A stretch of 33,306 nucleotides of DNA from Legionellales bacterium (GTDB lineage Bacteria > Pseudomonadota > Gammaproteobacteria > Berkiellales > Berkiellaceae): positions 1 through 33,306 of the forward strand of contig JAHFQF010000002.1 in NCBI GenBank assembly GCA_023266435.1, in the 5' to 3' direction. Below the pieces are notes generated by a model. The model ran no database searches. It saw nothing but the letters and a program-made list of their open reading frames with translations, and was not told the origin of the DNA. The stretch's first letter is position 1. Each line of letters starts with the position of its first letter. This document shows positions 21,629 through 30,081 of this stretch, piece after piece. The translations under genes were made by a program, and so were the position numbers.

Positions 21629-24064
21629 TTATTCTTGGGGTGGCGGTGCTAATACTTCACGGGTACCATTCGACTGCATTGCAGAAACAATCCCATCTGA
21701 TTCCATTTGCTCGATGAGACGTGCTGCACGATTATAGCCAATTTTTAAACGCCGTTGAATATGAGAAATCGTTGGGCGACGAGATTCAACGACAATAGCA
21801 ATCGCTTGATCATATAAGACATCCAACTCTTCCCCGCCCCCCTCATCAGAAAAAGCGCTGAAGCTTCCGGGTTGAATGGCTTGCGTAATGGATTCGATGT
21901 AGTCCGGTTTGCCTTGTTTGCGTACTTCAGCAACCACTTTATGTACTTCTTCGTCACTAACAAATGCCCCATGCACACGAGTAGGCAACCCCACGCCTGG
22001 AGGTAAATACAACATATCCCCATGCCCTAATAATTGCTCTGCACCAGATTGATCTAAGATGGTTCTGGAGTCAATCTTAGAGGAAACTTGGAAAGCAATA
22101 CGTGTTGGAATATTGGCTTTAATTAAACCGGTAATCACATCCACAGAGGGCCGCTGTGTGGCTAAAATCAAATGAATACCAGCAGCCCGTGCTTTTTGCG
22201 CAATTCTTGCAATTAACTCTTCAACCTTCTTCCCTACTACCATCATCATGTCAGCAAATTCGTCGATTAGAACCACGATATAGGGTAACTGGCTTAAGAA
22301 AGGTGCTGGCTCATTGGAGTTAGCAGCGGGCACCCAGAGTGGATCCACGATGGGCATGTCTTGCTTTTCAGCAGCAACTACCTTTTGATTATAGCCTTTT
22401 AGGTTACGGACTCCTAACGCGGCCATGAGTTGATAGCGACGCTCCATCTCAGCCACACACCAGCGTAAAGAGTTACTAGCATCTTTCATGTCTGTGACTA
22501 CAGGCGTTAACAAATGTGGAATATTGTCATAGACAGACAACTCTAGCATTTTGGGATCAATCAAAATTAATCTGACCTCTTCCGGCGTGGCCTTATACAA
22601 AATGCTCAACAACATTGCATTTAAACCGACGGACTTACCTGCACCAGTAGTTCCTGCCACCAACAAATGCGGCATCTTGGTTAAATCCGCAACAACGACA
22701 TTGCCAGCAATGTCTTTACCTAAACCGAGTGTCAAAGGCGAGGTTTGTTTTTGATACGCCTCGTCTTCAAAAATGTCTTTTAAGCGTACAATTTCACGAT
22801 GTGCGTTAGGAATTTCTAAACCTACCACTGACTTACCAGGGATAACCTCTACGACTCGGACACTGACCACAGATAGCGAGCGTGCTAAATCTTTCGCCAG
22901 ATTGCTAATGCGGCTGACCTTGACGCCTGCAGCTAGCTCCATTTCAAAGCGGGTTATCACAGGCCCTGGGCTGACTGCCACAACCTGCACCTCTACGCCA
23001 AATTCGCCTAGCCGTTGCTCAACTAAACGTGAGAGTGCTTCTAGTTGTTGTTTAGAATATCCAATTGCACCCACTGCTTCTGCGTTTTCTAATAAATTTA
23101 ATGAAGGTGCAGTGATAGGGCCTTCTGCTTTAAAGACGGGTGGCATGGCAGTTTTAGGCTCTGCTTTTGGGGTGGGGGGTTGCGTGACAATCAAATCCGC
23201 CTTAGGCATGATTTTTTTCACAATTGGCGTCATGATCACAGGCTCTTGCTGCATTTTGTTTTTTTGAGACCCAGCAGGTAGCACGGGATCGAGTGTATCC
23301 CCAAAGGTTTGAGCCAGTTTAGAGGAGGTGGTCTGAGGAGGCTCGGCTGAAGGGGATTGTTTGGATTGTGCACGTTGAGCTTTAAAATTCAGCCAAGCTT
23401 GCTTAATACCATGCGCTAAGGCGCTTTCTACTTGTGTCCAAGTTGCTTTCAAGCCTACAAAGCAATGATCACATGCCCATAGCCCATAATGACCAATCTT
23501 ATCCATGACACGAATCCAAGAAACCCCTGTAAACCAGGTCATGCCAATCAAGGTAAGTGCCAACAAAACCACTGTGGCACCTAAGCTATTACAGTAAGCG
23601 ACTAACCAGGATTGTAAAAAATTACCAATGACGCCACCGCTATCCATTGGTAAGGGGGTTAGGGCTCTGAGATGTAGGCTCATTAATCCACTGATTGAAA
23701 ACAGTGCCATGAAGAAGCCGGAGCCTTTCAGCACGCCTAATCCAACAGGATGCTGGGTTTGCTGGCCTTGCTGAGAAAGCAAGTACCCGGAATAGCCTAT
23801 TCCCACTGGAAAAAGATACGCTACATAGCCGAAGAGCACGTATAGCACATCGGAAAACCAAGCACCGGCTTTACCCCCTAGATTATGTGTAGAAGGGATT
23901 TCGGTTTGATATGACCAACCGGGATCATTTTGGCTATAACTGACCAATGCCAAGAGTAAAAATAAAGAAAGGGCGGCAAATAAGATAAAGGAGCCTTCCT
24001 TCAGCCTTTTACTGACATGCCCTTCTTTCTCTTTATGAGGTGATAATTTGCTCGCTTGTCTCAT
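21629..24064 (-). CDS. ftsK: DNA translocase FtsK
   Basis: Septal DNA pump that clears the terminus and activates XerCD at dif during division. The 811-residue protein has about four N-terminal membrane helices (to about residue 180), a Pro/Lys/Gln-rich linker (about 225-330) much shorter than E. coli's, the motor with Walker A GTTGAGKSVGLNAM near 470 and Walker B YIVVLIDEFADMM near 600, and the C-terminal gamma winged helix that reads KOPS (SHIQRRLKIGYNRAARLIEQ). Short-linker FtsK is common outside enterics. AGGA lies 5 nt before the ATG. Divergent from trxB. Confidence 0.96.
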   Translation of the reverse strand: MRQASKLSPHKEKEGHVSKRLKEGSFILFAALSLFLLLALVSYSQNDPGWSYQTEIPSTHNLGGKAGAWFSDVLYVLFGYVAYLFPVGIGYSGYLLSQQGQQTQHPVGLGVLKGSGFFMALFSISGLMSLHLRALTPLPMDSGGVIGNFLQSWLVAYCNSLGATVVLLALTLIGMTWFTGVSWIRVMDKIGHYGLWACDHCFVGLKATWTQVESALAHGIKQAWLNFKAQRAQSKQSPSAEPPQTTSSKLAQTFGDTLDPVLPAGSQKNKMQQEPVIMTPIVKKIMPKADLIVTQPPTPKAEPKTAMPPVFKAEGPITAPSLNLLENAEAVGAIGYSKQQLEALSRLVEQRLGEFGVEVQVVAVSPGPVITRFEMELAAGVKVSRISNLAKDLARSLSVVSVRVVEVIPGKSVVGLEIPNAHREIVRLKDIFEDEAYQKQTSPLTLGLGKDIAGNVVVADLTKMPHLLVAGTTGAGKSVGLNAMLLSILYKATPEEVRLILIDPKMLELSVYDNIPHLLTPVVTDMKDASNSLRWCVAEMERRYQLMAALGVRNLKGYNQKVVAAEKQDMPIVDPLWVPAANSNEPAPFLSQLPYIVVLIDEFADMMMVVGKKVEELIARIAQKARAAGIHLILATQRPSVDVITGLIKANIPTRIAFQVSSKIDSRTILDQSGAEQLLGHGDMLYLPPGVGLPTRVHGAFVSDEEVHKVVAEVRKQGKPDYIESITQAIQPGSFSAFSDEGGGEELDVLYDQAIAIVVESRRPTISHIQRRLKIGYNRAARLIEQMESDGIVSAMQSNGTREVLAPPPQE

Positions 24065-24154
24065 TTATTCCTTTCTCTATTTTTCAAAGTACATCCATCA
24101 CAATAGTTTTAAACAGAGTCTATCGTGCTTGTCTTAGCATGGCATGCGAGTGAC

Positions 24155-24184
24155 TTGAACTCTAACAGGCATGCTGCGTATCAT
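24155..24184 (+). promoter_or_regulatory. Probable trxB promoter
   Basis: TTGAAC (24155-24160), 18-nt spacer, TATCAT (24179-24184), about 33 nt before the ATG at 24218. This also argues against the in-frame upstream start at 24125. Confidence 0.45.
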
Positions 24185-24217
24185 ACCAAGAAATCATCGA
24201 TCAGGAACAGCAGTACC

Positions 24218-25180
24218 ATGACTAACAAACATTGCCGACTACTTATCATTGGCTCGGGCCCTGCGGGTTATACCGCTGCCATTTATGCAGCACGTGCTAA
24301 TTTAAAACCTGTACTCCTGTCGGGGATGCAGCAAGGCGGCCAATTAATGACCACGACGGATGTCGATAACTGGCCTGGCGATGCCCATGGTCTACAAGGT
24401 CCTGCCCTCATGGAGCGCATGTTAACGCATGCTGAATCCGTTGGTACTGAGCTTATTGTAGATCATATTCACAGTGCTTACTTAACAGAAAGGCCATTTC
24501 GCTTCATTGGTGAATCCAAAACCACCTATACTGCCGATGCAGTTATTTTAGCCACTGGCGCTACCGCCAAATACTTAGGCTTGCCTTCCGAGGAAAAATT
24601 TTTAGGACGCGGTGTTTCAGCATGCGCAACCTGTGATGGTTTTTTCTACAAAAAGAAGCCTGTTGCTGTGGTTGGTGGGGGTAATGTTGCGGTTGAAGAA
24701 GCGTTATATTTGTCTAATATCGCCAGCGAGGTGACTTTAATTCACCGTCGAGACACCTTAAAGGCCGAAAAAATCTTAGTACAGCGTTTATTAGAGAAAG
24801 CCAAACATGGCAATATCCGCATCATTTGGAACCATACGCTCGATGAGGTCTTAGGGGATGATCGCGGCGTCACAAGCCTACGCTTAAAAAGTACCCAAGA
24901 TGCCAGTACGCAAAATTTAACCGTTGATGGCGTCTTTATCGCCATTGGCCATACTCCCAATACGGAGTTATTTACAGACCAAATCCACATGCATAATGGC
25001 TATATCCAGGTCCAAAGTGGCCTCACAGGCAATGCCACTCAGACCAGTATCCCTGGGGTTTTTGCTGCAGGGGATGTGGCCGATCACATTTATCGCCAAG
25101 CGGTTACCTCGGCGGGCACAGGCTGTATGGCCGCTTTAGATGCTGAGCGATACCTAGATGCGCTAGCGCAGCCAGCATGA
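24218..25180 (+). CDS. trxB: Thioredoxin reductase
   Basis: NADPH-FAD enzyme that reduces thioredoxin. From the ATG at 24218 the protein is 320 residues (E. coli 321). FAD motif GSGPAGYTAAIYAARA near 12, redox pair Cys136-Ala-Thr-Cys139 (SACATCDGFF), NADPH motif VVGGGNVAVEEALYL near 151, and the C-terminal FAD motif GVFAAGDVAD. The numbering of the Cys pair matches the family and supports this start over one 31 codons upstream. infA follows after 42 nt; aat and ate/bpt, which I expect in this slot from Pseudomonas, are absent. Confidence 0.96.
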   Translation: MTNKHCRLLIIGSGPAGYTAAIYAARANLKPVLLSGMQQGGQLMTTTDVDNWPGDAHGLQGPALMERMLTHAESVGTELIVDHIHSAYLTERPFRFIGESKTTYTADAVILATGATAKYLGLPSEEKFLGRGVSACATCDGFFYKKKPVAVVGGGNVAVEEALYLSNIASEVTLIHRRDTLKAEKILVQRLLEKAKHGNIRIIWNHTLDEVLGDDRGVTSLRLKSTQDASTQNLTVDGVFIAIGHTPNTELFTDQIHMHNGYIQVQSGLTGNATQTSIPGVFAAGDVADHIYRQAVTSAGTGCMAALDAERYLDALAQPA

Positions 25181-25222
25181 CTCTGATAAAATGCCTACTT
25201 TCGATTAATGAGTGAGTGAAAA

Positions 25223-25489
25223 GTGTCTAAAGACGATCATATTGAATTAGAAGGGACGGTGACTGAGTCCTTGCCCAATACAACATTCCGTGTCCAATTA
25301 GACAACGGGCATATTGTAACTGCTCATATTTCTGGAAAAATGCGTAAAAACTACATTCGGATTTTAACGGGCGATAAAGTGACTGTTGAGGTTACGCCGT
25401 ATGACCTGAGCAAAGGGCGCATTATCTTCAGAAACCGCGATGGCAAAGAAGGCGGTGGTAGAGACGCTACTAACTCCAAAGACAAATAA
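25223..25489 (+). CDS. infA: Translation initiation factor IF-1
   Basis: S1-like OB-fold protein that occupies the ribosomal A site during initiation. GTG start at 25223 (the ATG just upstream is followed at once by a stop). Sequence SKDDHIELEGTVTESLPNT, HISGKMRKNYIRILTGDKV, YDLSKGRI is near-identical to family. At 88 residues it is longer than E. coli IF-1 (72): a 16-residue hydrophilic tail rich in Gly, Asp and Lys (RDGKEGGGRDATNSKDK) follows the usual end. Next to clpA, convergent, as in many gammaproteobacteria. Confidence 0.96.
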   Translation: MSKDDHIELEGTVTESLPNTTFRVQLDNGHIVTAHISGKMRKNYIRILTGDKVTVEVTPYDLSKGRIIFRNRDGKEGGGRDATNSKDK

Positions 25490-25508
25490 GCGTTGTGAAC
25501 TCCAGCTT

Positions 25509-25558
25509 TGAGGTCTGATGCTACCTCAGTAAAAAGTGTAGGGGCGGCTTCTGAGCCG
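25509..25558. terminator. Two small hairpins between convergent infA and clpA
   Basis: TGAGGT/ACCTCA (25509-25528, 8-nt loop) and CGGCT-TCTG-AGCCG (25545-25558). Neither has a proper U-run; they may act as weak terminators for either strand. Confidence 0.3.
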
Positions 25559-25590
25559 ACCCACTGGCTGGTTTAAACCGCCTTAAATCT

Positions 25591-27849
25591 TTAGTGCTCA
25601 TGCACCTCAACGTGAATTTGTCCGTCTTTTTCTGTCACGCTAACGGTACCGCCACCAGCCAGCTTTCCAAATAACAGCTCTTCAGCCAACGGCTTCTTCA
25701 GGATATCTTGTATGAGTCGAATCATTGGCCTCGCACCCATGAGTTTATCATAGCCATTTTTAGCGAACCATTTCCGTGCAATTTCATCCACATCCAAGAT
25801 AACCTCTTTTTCGCCCAAGCGATCGGATAATTCTTGAATAAATTTATCCACCACTTGCGACACAATTTCTGGATACAAGGGTTTGAATTGGATGATGGCA
25901 TCTAAGCGGTTCCGAAACTCTGGTGTGAACATTTTTTTAATGACTTCCATGGCGTCACTCGAGTGCTCTTGCTCCATAAAGCCCATAGAATTACGTTGTA
26001 AACTTTGAGCCCCAGCATTCGTCGTCATGATTAAAATGGTGTGTCTGAAATCAGCAACCCGTCCATTGGTATCCGTCAATGTACCATGATCCATCACTTG
26101 CAATAATAGATTAAAGACATCTGGGTGTGCTTTTTCAATTTCATCTAATAACACAATGGAATGCGGTGCTTTTGTAACCGCCTCGGTCAATAAGCCACCG
26201 TTATCAAAGCCCACATACCCTGGAGGTGCACCAATCAAACGAGACACCGTATGGGCTTCCATGTATTCAGACATGTCAAAGCGAATCAATTCAATGCCTA
26301 ATGATTTGGCTAATTGGCGAGTCACTTCTGTTTTACCAACACCCGTTGGTCCCGCCAACAAGAAAGAACCTACTGGTTTGTTTGGATCGCCTAATCCTGA
26401 GCGCCCCATCTTCACTGCTGCGCCCAAAGCGCCGATGGCCTCATCTTGGCCAAAGACCATTTGCTTGAGTTCATTTTCCAGATTTTGTAAGAGCTTCTTA
26501 TCAGAAACGGAAACGGTTTTGGAAGGGACCCTGGCCATTTTAGCCACAATGTGCTCGATTTCCTTGATTCCAATGATTTTTTTACGTTTACTTTCAGGTT
26601 GTAAACGTTGATAAGCCCCAGCCTCATCGACGACGTCAATGGCCTTATCCGGCAAGAAACGATCCATGATATAGCGACTGGCTAGCTCAGCAGCCGCCTT
26701 TAACGCAACGTTGGTATAACGTACTTGATGGTGTTTTTCGAAGTTTTTCTTTAAGCCATGCAGGATGTGAATGGTTTGCTCTACGGTTGGCTCCGTAATA
26801 TCTACTTTTTGGAAACGTCTAGCCAGCGCGCGATCTTTTTCAAAGATACCACGATACTCTTGGAATGTGGTTGAACCAATACAACGTAATTCTCCAGTAG
26901 CCAACATAGGCTTGATCAAATTCGATGCATCCATAACCCCACCAGAAGCCGCCCCCGCACCAATGATGGTATGGATTTCATCGATGAATAGTATGGCGCC
27001 AGACTCTCTTTTAAGATGTTGTAATAAAGCTTTCAGTCTTTTTTCAAAATCACCACGATATTTAGTGCCGGCTAAAAGCGAGCCTAAATCCAAAGAATAA
27101 ATTGTGCAGTTTTTCAGCACATCAGGCACTACACCATCCACAATCATCTTAGCTAAACCTTCTGCAATGGCTGTTTTACCAACCCCCGCTTCACCGACAT
27201 AGAGTGGATTGTTTTTGCGACGGCGACAGAGTACTTGAATCGTGCGTTCAATTTCCTCTTCTCTGCCAACCAATGGATCAATGCGACCTTGCAGTGCACT
27301 GGCATTCAAATTGTTCGTGTAACTTTCTAATGGACTACGACCCGGCGATTCGCTCATTGGATCTTGTTCAAAACTTTGTGATTGCTCTGGATCTTCCATC
27401 TCACGACTATTGTCTACTTTAGAGATACCATGCGAAATGTAATTTACAACATCTAAGCGGGTGATATTTTCTTGCTTCAAAAAGTAGACTGCTTGGCTTT
27501 CTTGCTCTGAAAAGATGGCTGCCAAGACATTCGCACCATTAACTTCCTCTTTACCGGCAGACTGCACATGGAAAACAGCACGTTGCAAAACCCGCTGAAA
27601 TCCTAAGGTGGGTTGCGTTTCCCGATGCGCATCGGAGGGTGGGATGAGTGGTGTCGTCTCATCTACAAAAATTTGTAAATCGTGGCGTAGCCTCTCTAGA
27701 TTGGCACCACACGCTCTCAGGACATTGGCGGCTGAGGCATTGTCCAGTAAAGCCAATAGCAGGTGCTCAACTGTCATGAACTCATGGCGTTTTTCTCTTG
27801 CCTCTTTAAATGCAAGATTTAATGTCATCTCTAGTTCTTTACTCAGCAT
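25591..27849 (-). CDS. clpA: ATP-dependent Clp protease ATP-binding subunit ClpA
   Basis: Hexameric unfoldase feeding ClpP. The 752-residue protein (E. coli 758) has the N-domain (MLSKELEMTLNLAFKEAREK, ClpS-binding), first AAA+ module with Walker A GEAGVGKTAIAEG near 218 and Walker B AILFIDEIHTIIGAG, second module with GPTGVGKTEVT near 498 and HSIVLLDEIEKAHPD, and a C-terminal ClpP-binding region. GGGAG lies 6 nt before the ATG. It starts 22 nt after the clpS stop, the usual clpS-clpA operon. Confidence 0.97.
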   Translation of the reverse strand: MLSKELEMTLNLAFKEAREKRHEFMTVEHLLLALLDNASAANVLRACGANLERLRHDLQIFVDETTPLIPPSDAHRETQPTLGFQRVLQRAVFHVQSAGKEEVNGANVLAAIFSEQESQAVYFLKQENITRLDVVNYISHGISKVDNSREMEDPEQSQSFEQDPMSESPGRSPLESYTNNLNASALQGRIDPLVGREEEIERTIQVLCRRRKNNPLYVGEAGVGKTAIAEGLAKMIVDGVVPDVLKNCTIYSLDLGSLLAGTKYRGDFEKRLKALLQHLKRESGAILFIDEIHTIIGAGAASGGVMDASNLIKPMLATGELRCIGSTTFQEYRGIFEKDRALARRFQKVDITEPTVEQTIHILHGLKKNFEKHHQVRYTNVALKAAAELASRYIMDRFLPDKAIDVVDEAGAYQRLQPESKRKKIIGIKEIEHIVAKMARVPSKTVSVSDKKLLQNLENELKQMVFGQDEAIGALGAAVKMGRSGLGDPNKPVGSFLLAGPTGVGKTEVTRQLAKSLGIELIRFDMSEYMEAHTVSRLIGAPPGYVGFDNGGLLTEAVTKAPHSIVLLDEIEKAHPDVFNLLLQVMDHGTLTDTNGRVADFRHTILIMTTNAGAQSLQRNSMGFMEQEHSSDAMEVIKKMFTPEFRNRLDAIIQFKPLYPEIVSQVVDKFIQELSDRLGEKEVILDVDEIARKWFAKNGYDKLMGARPMIRLIQDILKKPLAEELLFGKLAGGGTVSVTEKDGQIHVEVHEH

Positions 27850-27871
27850 ACGAATCTCCCGATTTTTATTA

Positions 27872-28195
27872 TCATGCGACTTTCATATCGCACTTCAGTG
27901 GATGTTGATGCTTGGCTGCACAATAAGTCACCTCTGCAACCTTTGTTTCTGCAATGTCATAGGTATATTCGCCGCACACTGCTTGTCCTTTCGTATGGAC
28001 TTCTAGCATCAAGCTGGTAGCCTCCTCAAAAGACTTCTCAAAAAAATTCTGTACAACAAAGACAACGAAATCCATCGGCGTATAATCGTCGTTGTATAAG
28101 ATCACCTTGTATCGATTGGGCTTTTGGGATTCTGACTGACTCCTCGCCTCTACAACCCAATCTACTGACCTATCTACTGAGTGATTTCTTCCCAT
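27872..28195 (-). CDS. clpS: ClpS, N-degron adaptor of ClpA
   Basis: Delivers proteins with N-terminal Leu, Phe, Tyr or Trp to ClpAP. 107 residues. All signature residues are visible: the NDDYTPMDFV loop (Asn-Asp-Asp, Thr, Met), EVHTKGQAVCG with the pocket His, and HPLKCDMK near the end. The N-terminal tail (about 25 residues, MGRNHSVDRSVDWVVEAR) is the flexible part that enters ClpA. The writers of secondary N-degrons (aat, ate/bpt) are not in their usual place nearby. Confidence 0.96.
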   Translation of the reverse strand: MGRNHSVDRSVDWVVEARSQSESQKPNRYKVILYNDDYTPMDFVVFVVQNFFEKSFEEATSLMLEVHTKGQAVCGEYTYDIAETKVAEVTYCAAKHQHPLKCDMKVA

Positions 28196-28377
28196 ATTCT
28201 AATTTTAGTCAATAAAAAAGAGAGATGTACTTGAACTGCCACCATTCTATATAAAAAAAATCATGAGAAGCTTGACTGAAGCCGCAGATTACGAAAGAGT
28301 GAAAGGAGTAATGGTGAAAAACGGATTTTTTACTATTGCTAGGTAACTTGTTTTTTTTTCTAAGGAAGGATTGGATC

Positions 28378-28641
28378 ATGGCGATAGGAAAGGTGAAATG
28401 GTTCAACAATGCCAAGGGCTACGGATTCTTGAACGCCAGCAATGTTGATCACGATATTTTTATACATTACTCCTCTATTGAAATGGAAGGTTACAAATAT
28501 TTGAAAGCAGGTCAGGTTGTTGAATATAACCTGCAAGATGGCCCTAAGGGCTTGCATGCGGTAAACATCAAACCCGTAGAAGATGAGAGCAAGGAAGACA
28601 GCTTTGAGACAGAGCAAAGGCAAGAATTCGAGGTCGCTTAA
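28378..28641 (+). CDS. cspD: Cold-shock-domain protein, CspD-like
   Basis: Single-stranded nucleic-acid binding protein, 87 residues from the ATG at 28378 (AAGGAAGGA, 28363-28371). The cold-shock domain shows MAIGKVKWFNNAKGYGFL with RNP-1 (KGYGFL) and RNP-2 (HDIFIHY), and ends with an acidic tail (EDESKEDSFETEQRQE). Divergent from clpS, the conserved cspD/clpS arrangement. In E. coli CspD inhibits replication in stationary phase; the same role here is inference. No clear promoter boxes could be fixed in the 182-nt clpS-cspD gap. Confidence 0.92.
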   Translation: MAIGKVKWFNNAKGYGFLNASNVDHDIFIHYSSIEMEGYKYLKAGQVVEYNLQDGPKGLHAVNIKPVEDESKEDSFETEQRQEFEVA

Positions 28642-28679
28642 CACACATGAGACAAAGCCTGAGGCTTATCTCATGTGTG
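28642..28679. terminator. Long hairpin at the cspD/icd convergence
   Basis: CACACATGAGA (28642-28652) pairs perfectly with TCTCATGTGTG (28669-28679), with a further inner stem AAGCC-TGA-GGCTT. It starts right after the cspD stop and covers the last codons and stop of icd (28666). There is no U-run on either side, so it may act as a bidirectional terminator or as a 3'-end stabiliser. Confidence 0.6.
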
Positions 28680-29925
28680 CAATGATTGAGTCTCCGAATT
28701 CTGAGCAGCTGAGTTTGGTAGCACCCGGCATAAGGCGCTCAAAGTCATAAGTGACTGCTTTAGCTAAAATAGCGCCTTCTAAGCCTCGCACCACGTAGTT
28801 CGCCGCCTCAGGCCACCCAATGTGGCGAAGCAGCATTTCGGCAGATAAAATCAGTGAGCCAGGATTCACTTTGTTTTGCCCTGCGTATTTAGGTGCTGTT
28901 CCGTGTGTTGCCTCAAACAAAGCTATCTTGCTACCCAGATTAGCGCCTGGCGCAATACCAGTGCCACCTACTTGGGCCGCTAATGCGTCGGAGAGATAAT
29001 CACCATTGAGATTTAATGTTGCGATCACACTGTATTCTTTTGGACGTAATAAAATTTGTTGTAAAAAAGCATCGGCGATCACATCTTTAATCACAATGGG
29101 CTTGCCTGTTTTAGGATGCGCGAATTCATACCAAGTGCTGTCCTCGATCGGTGTGGCACCAAATTCTTTTTGAGCCAAGGCATACCCCCAATCTTTAAAT
29201 GCCCCCTCAGTGTATTTCATGATGTTGCCTTTGTGGACTAACGTCACCGAGTCTTTTTGATGATCAATTGCGTATTGGATGGCGGCACGTATTAAACGCT
29301 CAGAGCCTTCTTTAGAAACTGGCTTAATGCCAATCGCACAATGTGCGGAAAAACGGATCTTTGTAATATCCATCTCTTCTTTTAAAAACTGAATGACTCG
29401 GTTAGCCTCTGCAGAATCCGCCGGCCACTCAATTCCCGCATAGATATCCTCTGAGTTTTCACGAAAGATGACCATATCGGTATGTTCAGGATTTTTTAAT
29501 GGGCTGGGTGTGCCTGCAAAATACCGTATGGGTCGCAAGCACACATACAAATCCAACTGCTGGCGCAATGCGACATTCAGCGAACGCATACCACCACTGA
29601 CAGGTGTCATCAAAGGGCCTTTAATAGCAATGGAAAACTCTTTGATCGCACTTAAGGTCTCGTGGGGTAACCATTGTGCCGGACCATAGACCTGCGTCGC
29701 TTTTTCACCAGCATAAATCTCCATCCACTTGATATTGCGCTCACGCTGATACGCTTTGGTGACAGCTGCATTGATGACCTTGCGCATCACCGGCGTGATA
29801 TCTACTCCCACACCATCTCCCTCAATAAAAGGGATAATGGGATTTTTGGGGACAGTTAAACGCCCTTCTTGATTCACCGTGATACGGCTACCCTCTTCAG
29901 GCACCACAATTCTCTGGCTGCTCAT
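28666..29925 (-). CDS. icd: NADP-dependent isocitrate dehydrogenase
   Basis: TCA-cycle enzyme, isocitrate to 2-oxoglutarate. 419 residues (E. coli 416). Substrate loop GGMRSLNVALRQQLDLYVCLRP (residues about 111-132) holds Ser115, the counterpart of the Ser phosphorylated by AceK in E. coli. Other hallmarks: IPFIEGDGVGVDITP, NSEDIYAGIEW, VHKGNIMKYTEGAF, and NLNGDYLSDALAAQVGGTGIAPG then EATHGTAPKYAG for NADP and metal. (These long motifs lie near residues 325-360.) AGGA lies 10 nt before the ATG. Confidence 0.97.
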   Translation of the reverse strand: MSSQRIVVPEEGSRITVNQEGRLTVPKNPIIPFIEGDGVGVDITPVMRKVINAAVTKAYQRERNIKWMEIYAGEKATQVYGPAQWLPHETLSAIKEFSIAIKGPLMTPVSGGMRSLNVALRQQLDLYVCLRPIRYFAGTPSPLKNPEHTDMVIFRENSEDIYAGIEWPADSAEANRVIQFLKEEMDITKIRFSAHCAIGIKPVSKEGSERLIRAAIQYAIDHQKDSVTLVHKGNIMKYTEGAFKDWGYALAQKEFGATPIEDSTWYEFAHPKTGKPIVIKDVIADAFLQQILLRPKEYSVIATLNLNGDYLSDALAAQVGGTGIAPGANLGSKIALFEATHGTAPKYAGQNKVNPGSLILSAEMLLRHIGWPEAANYVVRGLEGAILAKAVTYDFERLMPGATKLSCSEFGDSIIAHMR

Positions 29926-29965
29926 CGGCTTACGTCCTTTTACGCGATTTTTGCGGTTTCTCAGG

Positions 29966-29994
29966 ATGCTACGAGATTTTCACGCTGTTTGCAA
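29966..29994 (-). promoter_or_regulatory. Probable icd promoter
   Basis: TTGCAA (29994-29989), 17-nt spacer, TAGCAT (29971-29966) on the minus strand, about 40 nt before the ATG at 29925. Confidence 0.4.
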
Positions 29995-30041
29995 TGTCGT
30001 GGTTTGAATGCAGGCCCCTTTGGCAGGGCTACCCCTGCTCC

Positions 30042-30070
30042 ATGACAAAATACCCAAAAACTGGTAAAAT
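30042..30070 (+). promoter_or_regulatory. Probable mnmA-hflD-purB promoter
   Basis: ATGACA (30042-30047), 17-nt spacer, TAAAAT (30065-30070). Initiation near 30077 would leave only about 5 nt before the TTG at 30082. Confidence 0.55.
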
Positions 30071-30081
30071 GGGCAGTCATT

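Noticed and set aside
24125..24217. Longer N-terminus for TrxB
   Set aside because: The extension covers the likely promoter, and the Cys136/Cys139 numbering fits the start at 24218.
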